From: Rickettsiales bacterium
GTDB taxonomy: Bacteria > Pseudomonadota > Alphaproteobacteria > Rickettsiales > UBA1997
Length of the DNA: 10,845 nucleotides
Direction: 5' to 3'
Assembly (NCBI GenBank): GCA_947455845.1
Contig: CANGQE010000025.1
Span: forward strand, 1 to 10,845
Shown here: positions 1 through 7,474 of the stretch, in pieces
Layout: each line of letters starts with the position of its first letter
Numbering within the stretch: position 1 is the stretch's first letter
Translations under genes and position numbers: made by a program
The notes under the pieces: generated by a model
What the model saw: only the letters and a program-made list of their open reading frames with translations
Database searches by the model: none
What the model was told of the DNA's origin: nothing

Positions 1-757
1 CACGACGGGGTCCAGACTTCTCGAACTCAACAATTCCGTAATCTTCTTCAAATTCTTTCAAACGCAAAACGCTTTCCCCCTCTCCGTCCAACACAAAAGA
101 ACTACCGTCAAACACCAGCGAATCCTGCCCGCCAACTTGATTTACGTAAATTACGGGTTTGCCCAAAGTTTTGGCAAAATTTTCGGCAACCTTGTGGCGC
201 GCTGCGGTTTTTTGGGTCGAATAAGGTGAGGCGTTAATTGTAACCACCGCGTCCACAACTTGTTCGTTTAAAAGGAAAAGATTTTTAGAATCCCACAAAT
301 CTTCGCAAATTAAAATTGCCAAAGTTAAGCCGCGAAATTCAATTACTGACAAAGTGCTAGAACTTTCAAAGTAACGCTGCTCGTCAAAGACGCTGAAATT
401 TGGTAAAGTTTTTTTGTTAATTATTTTTTTGACTTCGCCTTCTTCAATTAGAAAGGCTGAATTGTGAGTTACTTCTTTTTTAGCGCGGTTAATGCTGGTG
501 CTGGGAGAGCCTAATAAAATGGCGCATTTAAAATTTCTCGAAGCCTCCAAAATTTCAAAAATCTTATTTTTGACGGCAGAAATAAAATGGGGTTTGTGCC
601 ACAAATCTTCGCAAGGGTAGCCACAAATTGCCATTTCGGGAAAGACAGCAAGATCGCAGCCCGCGTCGTTAGCGGCTTTAAACTCGCTTAGAATTTTGGC
701 GCAATTTCCATTAAGATCGCCGACGGTAGGGTTAAGTTGTGAGAGGTAGATTTTCAT
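1..757 (-). CDS. nadE: Glutamine-dependent NAD+ synthetase, N-terminal part (truncated by window edge)
   Basis: Cytoplasmic enzyme that amidates nicotinic acid adenine dinucleotide to NAD+, taking ammonia from glutamine; last step of NAD biosynthesis. Reading the minus strand from the ATG at 755-757 gives 252 open codons up to the left edge. What is visible is the N-terminal nitrilase-type glutaminase domain, starting MKIYLSQLNPTVGDLNGN, with the expected Glu-Lys-Cys triad: Glu41 in FPEMAICGYP, Lys116 in NKKTLPN, and Cys151 in LICEDLW. The ATP-binding synthetase domain should lie beyond the window, so the full protein would be roughly 540 residues. The start overlaps the end of dusB by 26 nt, which implies co-transcription and possibly translational coupling. 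There is no Shine-Dalgarno sequence. The triad context (ICEDLW, NASPYS) argues strongly for NAD synthetase over a free-standing amidohydrolase. Confidence 0.93.
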   Translation of the reverse strand, partial: MKIYLSQLNPTVGDLNGNCAKILSEFKAANDAGCDLAVFPEMAICGYPCEDLWHKPHFISAVKNKIFEILEASRNFKCAILLGSPSTSINRAKKEVTHNSAFLIEEGEVKKIINKKTLPNFSVFDEQRYFESSSTLSVIEFRGLTLAILICEDLWDSKNLFLLNEQVVDAVVTINASPYSTQKTAARHKVAENFAKTLGKPVIYVNQVGGQDSLVFDGSSFVLDGEGESVLRLKEFEEDYGIVEFEKSGPRR

Positions 758-1736
758 TTTGCATTAGTTGGCTTTGAGCGCTGTAAAATTTTTCAATCTC
801 GGCGCGAACATTTTCGGCGCCATTAGTCACATTAATTTTAGCACGGAATTCGGAAGAATTTCTCAGGCCACCACTGTACCAGCCAATGTGTTTGCGGGCC
901 AAAGGAATGGCAACCATTTCGCCGTAATGCTCAATCATTTCTTCGAAATGGTTTAAGACAATTTTCATTTGTTCTTCAATTGCGGGAGCTTCGGCAACTT
1001 TTTGGCCTTTTAACTCGCAGCTAATTTGGTTGATTAACCAAGGGCGACCGTAGGCGGCACGCCCAATCATTACGCCGTCGGCTTTGGAAAGTTCCAAAGC
1101 GCTTTTGGCGTCGCTGTAATTTTTAATGTCGCCATTGGCAATTACGGGAATTTTGACGGCCTCTTTAACTTTGGAAATTAATCCCCAATTGGCGTTGCCA
1201 TTGTACATTTGGCAGCGGGTGCGGCCGTGGACGGTGAGCAATTGAATGCCAACATCTTCGGCTTTTTTGGCGAGGCTGGGTGAGTTTAGATTTTCGTAAT
1301 TCCAGCCTAAACGCATTTTCATTGTGACGGGAATTTTGACGGCTTTAACCACTGCTTCCATTATTCGAGTGGCAAGATCTTCGTCTTTCATTAAAGCACT
1401 GCCGGCGAAGCTGTTGACAACTTTTTTCACAGGGCAGCCGAAGTTAATGTCAATAATGTCAGCGCCGAGATCGACATTGAGGCGGGCGGCTTCCGCCATT
1501 ATTTCGGGTTCGCAACCGGCGAGCTGAACTGACATTGGGTAGTGGGCGTCGTCTTTCTGACATTTTTTGATTGATTCGCGGGTTTGCAAAATCATTGCGC
1601 GAGAAGCAATCATTTCGGAAACAACAAGCGAAGCGCCGAAGCTTTTAACTAAACGACGAAAAGGCAAATCGGTTACGCCCGACATTGGGGCGAGGATTAC
1701 GTTGTCTTGGAGTTGGATGTTTCCGATTTTGATCAT
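732..1736 (-). CDS. dusB: tRNA-dihydrouridine synthase B
   Basis: FMN-dependent enzyme that reduces specific uridines to dihydrouridine in the tRNA D-loop. The 334-residue product starts MIKIGNIQLQDNVILAPMSG, a typical Dus TIM-barrel opening. It has the catalytic cysteine Cys101 in INFGCPVKKV, the conserved Lys140 in TMKMRLG, HGRTR at 170-174, the FMN-phosphate site NGDI at 201-204 and a later IGRAA motif. Family resemblance is to DusB/NifR3; the exact uridine modified cannot be read here. The frame stays open for 16 more codons upstream to an ATG at 1782-1784, but that codon lies inside the tRNA-Arg gene, so I chose the ATG at 1734-1736. That start is 14 nt after the encoded CCA of the tRNA. 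The 3' end overlaps nadE by 26 nt. No Shine-Dalgarno sequence is present. Confidence 0.94.
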   Translation of the reverse strand: MIKIGNIQLQDNVILAPMSGVTDLPFRRLVKSFGASLVVSEMIASRAMILQTRESIKKCQKDDAHYPMSVQLAGCEPEIMAEAARLNVDLGADIIDINFGCPVKKVVNSFAGSALMKDEDLATRIMEAVVKAVKIPVTMKMRLGWNYENLNSPSLAKKAEDVGIQLLTVHGRTRCQMYNGNANWGLISKVKEAVKIPVIANGDIKNYSDAKSALELSKADGVMIGRAAYGRPWLINQISCELKGQKVAEAPAIEEQMKIVLNHFEEMIEHYGEMVAIPLARKHIGWYSGGLRNSSEFRAKINVTNGAENVRAEIEKFYSAQSQLMQNENLPLTT

Positions 1737-1750
1737 TTTTGGATAATTGT

Positions 1751-1825
1751 TGGTGCCCTCGGCATGACTCGAACATGCGCACATGGTTTAGGAAACCAAT
1801 GCTCTATCCCCTGAGCTACGAGGGC
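1751..1825 (-). tRNA. tRNA-Arg (anticodon CCT), CCA encoded
   Basis: The minus strand folds as a complete cloverleaf. The acceptor stem is GCCCTCG with CGAGGGC, followed by discriminator A and a genomically encoded CCA (1751-1753). The D stem is GCTC/GAGC. The anticodon arm is TTGGT-TTCCTAA-ACCAT with anticodon CCT, which decodes AGG. The variable loop has four bases, and the T arm is GCATG-TTCGAGT-CATGC. The outermost anticodon-stem pair (27-43) is a T-T mismatch; all other stems pair. dusB follows 14 nt downstream on the same strand, and a palindromic repeat ends 4 nt from the tRNA 5' end. Confidence 0.95.
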
Positions 1826-1829
1826 GGGA

Positions 1830-1932
1830 ATAGATCCTGAAACAAGTTCAGGATGACAATGTGTGGGGGTGTTTAGTGGATACTAACATTTCCCTCCCTT
1901 CTCCGTCATCCTGAACTTGTTTCAGGATCTAT
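1830..1932. repeat. Pair of 28-bp palindromic repeats in perfect inverted orientation
   Basis: Positions 1830-1857 and 1905-1932 are perfect reverse complements over 28 bp, separated by 47 bp. Each arm is itself a small hairpin: ATCCTGAA pairs with TTCAGGAT around a 5-nt loop. The whole could form either one long hairpin or two small ones. The element fills the space between the end of ugd (1949) and the 5' end of the tRNA (1825). A third, decayed copy lies inside pdhC (10240-10264), so this is a dispersed repeat family. Similar short palindromes reading TCATCCTGAACTTG... are, from memory, frequent in alphaproteobacterial genomes. In RNA read from the minus strand it could act as a terminator-like or processing structure, though no T-tract follows. 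Confidence 0.85.
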
Positions 1933-1948
1933 TTTAGAATTCAAAAGC

Positions 1949-3244
1949 TTAACTTTTCTGTCCGACGTAAAAATATTCAAAGCCTAAATTTTTCATTTCT
2001 TCGGCGTCGAACAAATTGCGTAAATCGACAATTTTTTTGGTTTTGATTTTAGAAAAATCTAACTCGCGGTAATTTTTCCATTCGGTGGCAATTACGATTA
2101 AATCGGCATTCTGAGCGGCTTCGTAAGCATCAGAAGCAAATTTAATATTTTTAAACTCGGCTAATTCACGTTTAGAATTTTCAATTGCTTCAGGATCAGT
2201 GGCGCAAATTTCGGCGCCATTTTTGGCTAATTCTTTGGCGATTACGATTGCCGGAGAGTAGCGAATGTCGTCAGTATTGGCTTTGAAGGCTAGTCCTAAA
2301 AGGGCAATTTTTTTGCCAGAAATTTCACCGCCTAAAGCAGCGACAATTTTTTCGGCCATTTTAATTTTGCGCTGGCTGTTGGAGGTGATTACCGAGTCAA
2401 TTACTGAGAGATCAACTTTATTTTCTTTGGCTACGTTTAAAATCGCCAAAATGTCTTTAGGAAAACAAGATCCACCAAAACCGGGACCGGGATTTAAAAA
2501 CTTTTCGCCAATGCGTGAATCAAGTCCAATTGCGAAAGAAAGTTTTTTAATGTCACCGCCGACAGTTTCGCAAAGATCGGCAATTTCATTAATGAAAGCG
2601 ATCTTGGTCGCTAGAAATGAATTGGCGGCGTATTTGATTAGTTCGGCGGTAATAATGTCGGTGGCGATTAATTTTTCAGGGGCAAATTTAGCGTAAATTT
2701 CGGCGAATATTTGGTGTGATTTTTGATCTTCAACGCCAACCACAATGCGGTCTGGATACATAAAATCTTCAATGGCAGCGCCCTCGCGCAGGAATTCGGG
2801 ATTAGAAGCAACGGCAAATTCAAGATTAGGATTAGTGGCGCTGACCAGTTTTTTAACTTTAGCGCCCGTACCGGCAGGAACGGTGGATTTGGTAATTATT
2901 AATTTGTAGGAATTTGACAATTCGGCAATTTCTTTGGCGGCCGCTAAAACGTAAGTAAGGTCGGCGCTGCCATCTTCATCTTGGGGAGTGCCAACGGCAA
3001 TAAATACTACGCTGGAGCCTTCCAAACCTTCTTTTAAACTAGTGGTAAAAGATATTTTCTTAGCAGCAACGGCTTCGCTTAAAAGCTCTTCTAATCCGGG
3101 TTCAAAAATTGGAATTAGGCCTGAATTTAATTTGGCGATTTTAGATTGGTCTTTGTCAACACAGACAATTTCGTGTCCGATTTTGGCAAAACAAATGCCC
3201 GAAACTAGTCCGACGTAACCGCTTCCAATAATGGTAATTTTCAT
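1949..3244 (-). CDS. ugd: UDP-glucose 6-dehydrogenase
   Basis: Oxidises UDP-glucose twice with NAD+ to UDP-glucuronate, a cytoplasmic step in envelope polysaccharide precursor supply. The 431-residue length is normal for the family. It shows the N-terminal Rossmann motif GSGYVG at 7-12, STVPAGT at 120-126, SNPEFLREGAA at 147-157, the conserved lysine Lys204 in ELIKYAANSFLA, and the catalytic Cys260 in GPGFGGSCFPKD. The start MKITIIGSGYVG fits the family exactly. It begins 1 nt after the GT61 stop codon and is the last gene of the uxs-GT61-ugd cassette. Its product is the substrate of the decarboxylase encoded two genes upstream. A GDP-mannose dehydrogenase is the main alternative, but the motif spacing favours Ugd. 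Confidence 0.95.
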   Translation of the reverse strand: MKITIIGSGYVGLVSGICFAKIGHEIVCVDKDQSKIAKLNSGLIPIFEPGLEELLSEAVAAKKISFTTSLKEGLEGSSVVFIAVGTPQDEDGSADLTYVLAAAKEIAELSNSYKLIITKSTVPAGTGAKVKKLVSATNPNLEFAVASNPEFLREGAAIEDFMYPDRIVVGVEDQKSHQIFAEIYAKFAPEKLIATDIITAELIKYAANSFLATKIAFINEIADLCETVGGDIKKLSFAIGLDSRIGEKFLNPGPGFGGSCFPKDILAILNVAKENKVDLSVIDSVITSNSQRKIKMAEKIVAALGGEISGKKIALLGLAFKANTDDIRYSPAIVIAKELAKNGAEICATDPEAIENSKRELAEFKNIKFASDAYEAAQNADLIVIATEWKNYRELDFSKIKTKKIVDLRNLFDAEEMKNLGFEYFYVGQKS

Positions 3245-3245
3245 T

Positions 3246-4178
3246 TTAACGCAAAATTTTAATTAAATTTTCTTCGAGATTCTCTACGTCAACATTGATG
3301 TTTCTCATCTCCATATTTTTGTCAGAGGAAATTTCTTCACAATCAAAGCGGTGGTAAGTGCTATTTATTCTTTCGCACATTTGAGCGAAACATGTTTTGC
3401 CCCAATTAATATTGGATAATTCTAGCAGGTGAGAATTTTTTTTAGCAAACATTACATTGGTAATTCCGGCTCCGTGAGAAGCGACAATAAATCTGGCAGA
3501 ATTGGCAATTGAAATTTGTTCAAGAAAAGAAAATTTTTCCATGTAGATCGTTTTGAAGCCGTGGCGAGCAAGCATCTTAACTAACTCAGATTCATTTTGA
3601 ACCTTGCGCCCAACATCTTTTTCAGGATTAGAGCGGCTAATGTAAATTCTTTCACCGAAGTTGGTTTTGAATTGATCTTGGTAGTGTGCAACCAAAGCCT
3701 GACCGATCTCAGAAAATTTTAAAAAATCGTAGTAATTTGGCGTGCCAATATTGATGCAGGGAATGAAGCTTAGATTTGTAACCCACAATTGCGATTTTTT
3801 AGGAATGGTTTTGATGTTTTTAGTTGTAAATCCGAAGGCGGCAAGTGACTTGGTAACAAAATCTATTTTTAAGTAAGATTTTGGTAAAACCAAAATTGCG
3901 TCAGGAGTTTCTTTTTTTAGAATTATTACTTTTGTTAAAGCTTCCCAAAACCAATGGCAGTAGTTTTTCGACCATTCGTCAGTTGCTAAAATGTAAGATT
4001 TTTTGGAGCAGGAAAGAATCGGAAAAAAATATTTTAGGCGGAATTTTGGTTTTAAATATTTTTTGTAATATTCTTCGCCAACGCAAGAAGCCTTAACCAC
4101 AGTGCCTTTGTCAATGATTACGCAATTATTAGTCACGAAAACATTGCGTAATTTTTGTACGGAAAAAATGCTGCTCAT
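3246..4178 (-). CDS. GT61-family glycosyltransferase (DUF563-like)
   Basis: Predicted sugar transferase of 310 residues. The fold signature is that of CAZy family GT61, which includes plant beta-1,2-xylosyltransferase and EOGT-type enzymes. Visible landmarks are NYCHWFWEALTK (72-83), RIYISRSNP (177-185), and near the C-terminus ASHGAGITNVMF (233-244), the characteristic GT61 block. There is no signal peptide or membrane helix, so it probably acts in the cytoplasm on a lipid-linked or nascent glycan. Its ATG overlaps the uxs stop (ATGA, 4175-4178), and ugd begins 1 nt after its stop, so the three are almost certainly one transcription unit. Because the two neighbours together make UDP-xylose, xylose is the likely donor sugar; this is inference from context, and UDP-glucuronate or another UDP-sugar is possible. 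Acceptor unknown. Confidence 0.82.
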   Translation of the reverse strand: MSSIFSVQKLRNVFVTNNCVIIDKGTVVKASCVGEEYYKKYLKPKFRLKYFFPILSCSKKSYILATDEWSKNYCHWFWEALTKVIILKKETPDAILVLPKSYLKIDFVTKSLAAFGFTTKNIKTIPKKSQLWVTNLSFIPCINIGTPNYYDFLKFSEIGQALVAHYQDQFKTNFGERIYISRSNPEKDVGRKVQNESELVKMLARHGFKTIYMEKFSFLEQISIANSARFIVASHGAGITNVMFAKKNSHLLELSNINWGKTCFAQMCERINSTYHRFDCEEISSDKNMEMRNINVDVENLEENLIKILR

Positions 4179-5116
4179 GCTTTGTTTAAAACCTGTTTGA
4201 AGTAATGAATGGTCTTTTCTAATCCGGCTTCGAGATTAATTTTCGGAGCAAAATTAATTAATTTTTCGGCCTTTTCGATTACAGGTTTGCGCTGCATCGG
4301 ATCGTTTTGGGGCAAGTCTTTAAAAATAATTTTGGATTTAGAGCCCGTCAATTGCAGAACTTTTTGGGCCAATTCTAAAATCGTGAATTCTCCGGGATTG
4401 CCTAAGTTAATTGGCCCCATTTCATTCTTGTCAGCATTCATAAAATTAACAATTCCTTCTACTAAATCGTCAACGTAGCAGAAAGAGCGGGTTTGATCGC
4501 CGAGACCGTAAACTGTAATGTCTTCGCCATTTAAAGCTTGCACGATGAAGTTGGAAACAACTCGTCCGTCATTAACCGACATGCGCGGGCCGTAGGTGTT
4601 GAAGATGCGAATTACTTTAATTTCAACATTGTATTGGCGGTAGTAATCGAAAAATAAAGTTTCGGCAACGCGCTTGCCTTCGTCGTAGCAAGAGCGAATT
4701 CCCGTGGTGTTAACGTTGCCGAAATAATCTTCTCTTTGGGGGTGAACTAGAGGATCACCGTAAACTTCGGAAGTGGAAGCTTGGATAATTTTTGCATTCA
4801 CATTACGCGCCAATTCCAACATGTTGATCGCGCCCATTACGCAAGTTTTGGTAGTGTGGACGGGATTGTGTTGGTAGTGAACGGGAGAGGCGGGGCAGGC
4901 GAAATTGTAGATTTCGTCAACTTCCAAATGAATTGGCTGGGTGATGTCGTGACGGATTGCTTCGAAATTGGGATTACCAACAAGATGCTCAATATTTTTT
5001 TTGCTGCCGCAGAAATAGTTATCTAAGGCGATTACTTCATTGCCTGTGTCTAGAAGTTTTTCGCACAAAAAAGAACCGAGAAATCCGGCGCCGCCGGTGA
5101 CCAGAATACGTTTCAT
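4175..5116 (-). CDS. uxs: UDP-glucuronate decarboxylase (UDP-xylose synthase)
   Basis: NAD-dependent extended-SDR enzyme that decarboxylates UDP-glucuronate to UDP-xylose. The 313-residue protein has the nucleotide-binding GGAGFLG at 8-14, NFACPASPVHYQHNP around 71-85 (typical of UXS rather than dTDP-glucose dehydratase), ASTSEVYGDP at 113-122, and the catalytic pair Tyr144/Lys148 in CYDEGKR. RIFNTYGPRM and the RSFCYVDDL block follow in the usual order. It is soluble, with no membrane anchor, unlike many eukaryotic UXS. It is the first gene of the sugar cassette, 50 nt downstream of the envZ stop. The sequence just upstream of the ATG is ACACCTCCCGAAC, with no Shine-Dalgarno motif. Confidence 0.93.
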   Translation of the reverse strand: MKRILVTGGAGFLGSFLCEKLLDTGNEVIALDNYFCGSKKNIEHLVGNPNFEAIRHDITQPIHLEVDEIYNFACPASPVHYQHNPVHTTKTCVMGAINMLELARNVNAKIIQASTSEVYGDPLVHPQREDYFGNVNTTGIRSCYDEGKRVAETLFFDYYRQYNVEIKVIRIFNTYGPRMSVNDGRVVSNFIVQALNGEDITVYGLGDQTRSFCYVDDLVEGIVNFMNADKNEMGPINLGNPGEFTILELAQKVLQLTGSKSKIIFKDLPQNDPMQRKPVIEKAEKLINFAPKINLEAGLEKTIHYFKQVLNKA

Positions 5117-5166
5117 GTTCGGGAGGTGTTAGTTGGAAAATTATTGAGAGGTGGTTTTGCCAACTC

Positions 5167-6537
5167 TTAAACCGGAATAAAAATTGTAACGCGTAAACCG
5201 CCAAGATGAGAATCGGAAAGTTTGATGCGGCCGCCGTGAGAAGTAATGGCATCCATTGCAATTGCTAAACCAAGTCCGGAGCCGCCCCCAGAAAGACCTT
5301 GAGGCACTTTTTTATCGAGGTTGCGCGAATTGTCAATGCGGTAAAATGGTTTAAATACGTTGTTGCGCTCATCTTTAGGAATTCCGGGGCCGTTGTCGTC
5401 AATCGTAATCATTAGATTGCTACTGGATACGGCAGCCAAAATACTAACTTCATTACCGTAATTAAAGGCGTTGTCGACTAAATTTATTAAGGCGCGTTTA
5501 AGCGAAAGTTTTTTAATTGAAATTACCAACTCATCTTCCAGATCAATAAAATTAGCGATCTGCTTATTCATTTTAGCGTAGTAATGGATGATTTTTTCCT
5601 GCAAAAATTCACGGATTTTAACGTCGCTATTTTTTTCTTTTTCATCGAGGCGGGCAAAATCTAAATATTCATTCACCAGCTTTTCCATGTCGGAAAGGTC
5701 ACTTTTTAAATCGATAATTTCTTCTGATTGCGGCATCATTTCCAATTGCAATTTCATGCGGGTTAAAGGGGTGCGAAGATCGTGAGACACTGCGGAAAGC
5801 ATGTCAGTTCGTTGAGAAATTTGGCGCATTACCCGTTCTTTCATTTTAATAAAAGAAATAGTCAAAGAACGAATTTCTTGAGAGCCGGCCGGTGAGGGAT
5901 TCGGGGAATCTTGACCGCGTCCGAATTTTTCGGCGACTACGCTTAATTCGCGAATTGAGCGCACTTGATTGCGCAAAAAAATCACCGAAATTATTGAGGT
6001 AATGATGGCACTTAAAACCATCCAAAAGGTGAAGACGTAAGCGCTGGAGCTGGCGATCCTTTTGACGGGAACGTAGAAGGAAAGTAAGCCCTGTTTAGTT
6101 TGAACCTTAACAATGATAAAATCGTCGTCGCGACTTTCGTAAATTTCGTAAGGCTTGAGATTGTGGTTGTCTAATTCAGATTTGAAGCGGTTGTAAGGAT
6201 CAATCAGGGGATTTAAATATTTGTAAATTTTATTTCTTCTCCAATCACTGTCGCCGATTTTTTTCTTTTTTAAGCGCCGTCTTTCTTCGAAGGAAAATCT
6301 CAATCCGGTATTTTCTGAGAGATCTTGTAAAAGATTTTTGTAATCGGGTTTATCAATTGATTTTTGCACAAACACCATTTCTTCAATCACACTGCGCGCC
6401 ATGTGTTTACTGACGACGTCAAGGTGAGTGTAGTAGAAAACGTAAATTGAAACTAATTGTACGACTAAAGTTGAGACTGAAATGATCAGCAAAAATCTTC
6501 CGTAAAGCGAATGGGGAATGAATTTTTTGAATCTCAT
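5167..6537 (-). CDS. envZ: EnvZ-like membrane sensor histidine kinase
   Basis: Two-component sensor of 456 residues. A first membrane helix spans about 14-36, a charged sensor region about 37-165, a second helix about 167-188, and a HAMP linker about 189-240. The HisKA dimerisation domain carries the phospho-acceptor His252 in SAVSHDLRTPLTR. The ATP-binding domain has the N box NLVDNAFNYG (352-361), DNGPGIP (381-387) and GGSGLGLAIA (418-426). The catalytic set is complete, so kinase activity is expected. The domain order and SHDLRTPLTRMKLQLE helix resemble EnvZ-type kinases, but the stimulus cannot be read, and a cognate response regulator (ompR-like) is not in the window. It lies head-to-head with pstB and 50 nt upstream of uxs, so it may be co-transcribed with the sugar genes. 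PhoR-type function is an alternative raised only by the neighbouring pstB. Confidence 0.85.
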   Translation of the reverse strand: MRFKKFIPHSLYGRFLLIISVSTLVVQLVSIYVFYYTHLDVVSKHMARSVIEEMVFVQKSIDKPDYKNLLQDLSENTGLRFSFEERRRLKKKKIGDSDWRRNKIYKYLNPLIDPYNRFKSELDNHNLKPYEIYESRDDDFIIVKVQTKQGLLSFYVPVKRIASSSAYVFTFWMVLSAIITSIISVIFLRNQVRSIRELSVVAEKFGRGQDSPNPSPAGSQEIRSLTISFIKMKERVMRQISQRTDMLSAVSHDLRTPLTRMKLQLEMMPQSEEIIDLKSDLSDMEKLVNEYLDFARLDEKEKNSDVKIREFLQEKIIHYYAKMNKQIANFIDLEDELVISIKKLSLKRALINLVDNAFNYGNEVSILAAVSSSNLMITIDDNGPGIPKDERNNVFKPFYRIDNSRNLDKKVPQGLSGGGSGLGLAIAMDAITSHGGRIKLSDSHLGGLRVTIFIPV

Positions 6538-6623
6538 CTGTTAATTTAGAAATAGAAAAATAATTTGGGGGGAGTTCTAGACCCTTACAATCTTGTCCGG
6601 CAAAAACCTCTACCAAACCAATC
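6538..6623. promoter_or_regulatory. Divergent intergenic region between envZ and pstB
   Basis: These 86 bp separate two divergently transcribed genes, so promoters for both are expected here. The best pstB-side candidate is a TACAAT -10-like box at about 6586-6591 with a poor -35 (TTTGGG about 16 nt upstream). No clear envZ-side promoter or operator palindrome was seen; the stretch is A/T-rich next to envZ and C-rich next to pstB. No PHO-box-like direct repeat is evident. Confidence 0.35.
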
Positions 6624-7382
6624 ATGAGCAGCAAAATCTCGGCGAAAAATATCAATTTATTCTACGGCCAAAAACAAGCTTTATTTGACATTAACTTGGA
6701 TTTTAAAGAACACAGCGTAACAGCTTTAATCGGCCCTTCAGGATGTGGAAAATCTTCCTTCCTGCGTTGCATCAACCGCATGAATGACACCATTTTAGGA
6801 TGTAAAATCGACGGTGAAATAATGTTGGATGGTGAAAATATTTACCGTGAAAATTTAGATTTAGTTTTGCTGCGCGCTTCAGTGGGGATGGTGTTTCAAA
6901 AGCCTAATCCTTTTCCAAAATCAATTTACGAAAACGTTGCCTACGGTCCAAGAATTCACGGGCTTTTTCAAAATAAAAAAGAGCTTGATGAAATCGTTGA
7001 AAAAAGTTTAACCAAGGCCGGATTGTGGAATGAAGTTAAAGACCGCCTCAACGACCAAGCTACTGCACTTTCGGGTGGACAGCAACAGCGTCTTTGCATC
7101 GCGCGTACAATTGCCGTTGAGCCGGAAGTAATTTTAATGGACGAACCGTGCTCGGCCTTAGATCCAATCGCTACCGCCAAAATCGAAGAATTAATCGACG
7201 ACCTCACCGACAAATTCACCATTATTATTGTTACCCACTCAATGCAACAAGCCGCCCGCGTTTCTAGCATGACGGCCTTTTTTAACATGGGAAAAATTGT
7301 TGAATACGACACTACTGACAAAATTTTCACCAACCCAAAAAACCAGCAAACGCAGGATTACATAACTGGCCGTTTCGGCTAG
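6624..7382 (+). CDS. pstB: Phosphate ABC transporter ATP-binding protein
   Basis: ATPase subunit of the high-affinity phosphate importer PstSCAB, acting at the cytoplasmic face of the inner membrane. The 252-residue length is typical. It carries Walker A GPSGCGKS (37-44), the PstB-type insert SSFLRCINRMND, Q-loop Gln92 in MVFQKPNPFP, signature LSGGQ (149-153), Walker B VILMDEP (169-175, Glu174), D-loop SALD (177-180) and switch His205. The FQKPNPFPKSIYENVAYGPR block is diagnostic for PstB within the ABC family. pstS, pstC, pstA and phoU are absent from the window, so the gene is separated from its partners here. tatB follows on the same strand after a 92-nt gap holding an inverted repeat. The start ATGAGCAGC has no Shine-Dalgarno sequence. 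Confidence 0.95.
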   Translation: MSSKISAKNINLFYGQKQALFDINLDFKEHSVTALIGPSGCGKSSFLRCINRMNDTILGCKIDGEIMLDGENIYRENLDLVLLRASVGMVFQKPNPFPKSIYENVAYGPRIHGLFQNKKELDEIVEKSLTKAGLWNEVKDRLNDQATALSGGQQQRLCIARTIAVEPEVILMDEPCSALDPIATAKIEELIDDLTDKFTIIIVTHSMQQAARVSSMTAFFNMGKIVEYDTTDKIFTNPKNQQTQDYITGRFG

Positions 7383-7389
7383 GGGATAG

Positions 7390-7474
7390 TTAACAATTAG
7401 CAATTAACAATTAACAGTTGAGGTTAGTTGCTAACCAGCGCTCCAACTGTTAATTGTTAAATGTTAATTGTTAA
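7390..7474. repeat. 31-bp imperfect inverted repeat with inner hairpin, abutting the tatB start
   Basis: Arm 7390-7420 pairs with arm 7444-7474 at 29 of 31 positions. The loop between them contains a second hairpin, GGTTAG-TTG-CTAACC (about 7422-7436). Both arms consist of variations on TTAACAATTAAC. The right arm ends at the base immediately before the tatB ATG (7475). The whole 85-bp unit occupies nearly all of the pstB-tatB gap. It has MITE/REP-like architecture but could equally be a bidirectional attenuator. No T-tract follows it. Confidence 0.85.

Noticed and set aside
1737..1784. N-terminal extension of dusB by 16 residues
   Set aside because: The extra codons are read through the tRNA-Arg gene, and the extension (MCACSSHAEG) has no counterpart in the Dus fold, which begins at MIKIGN.
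5117..5135. CCTCCC motif just before uxs, the complement of a Shine-Dalgarno sequence
   Set aside because: It cannot pair with the 16S rRNA tail, and a single six-base match in a short leader is not evidence of regulation.
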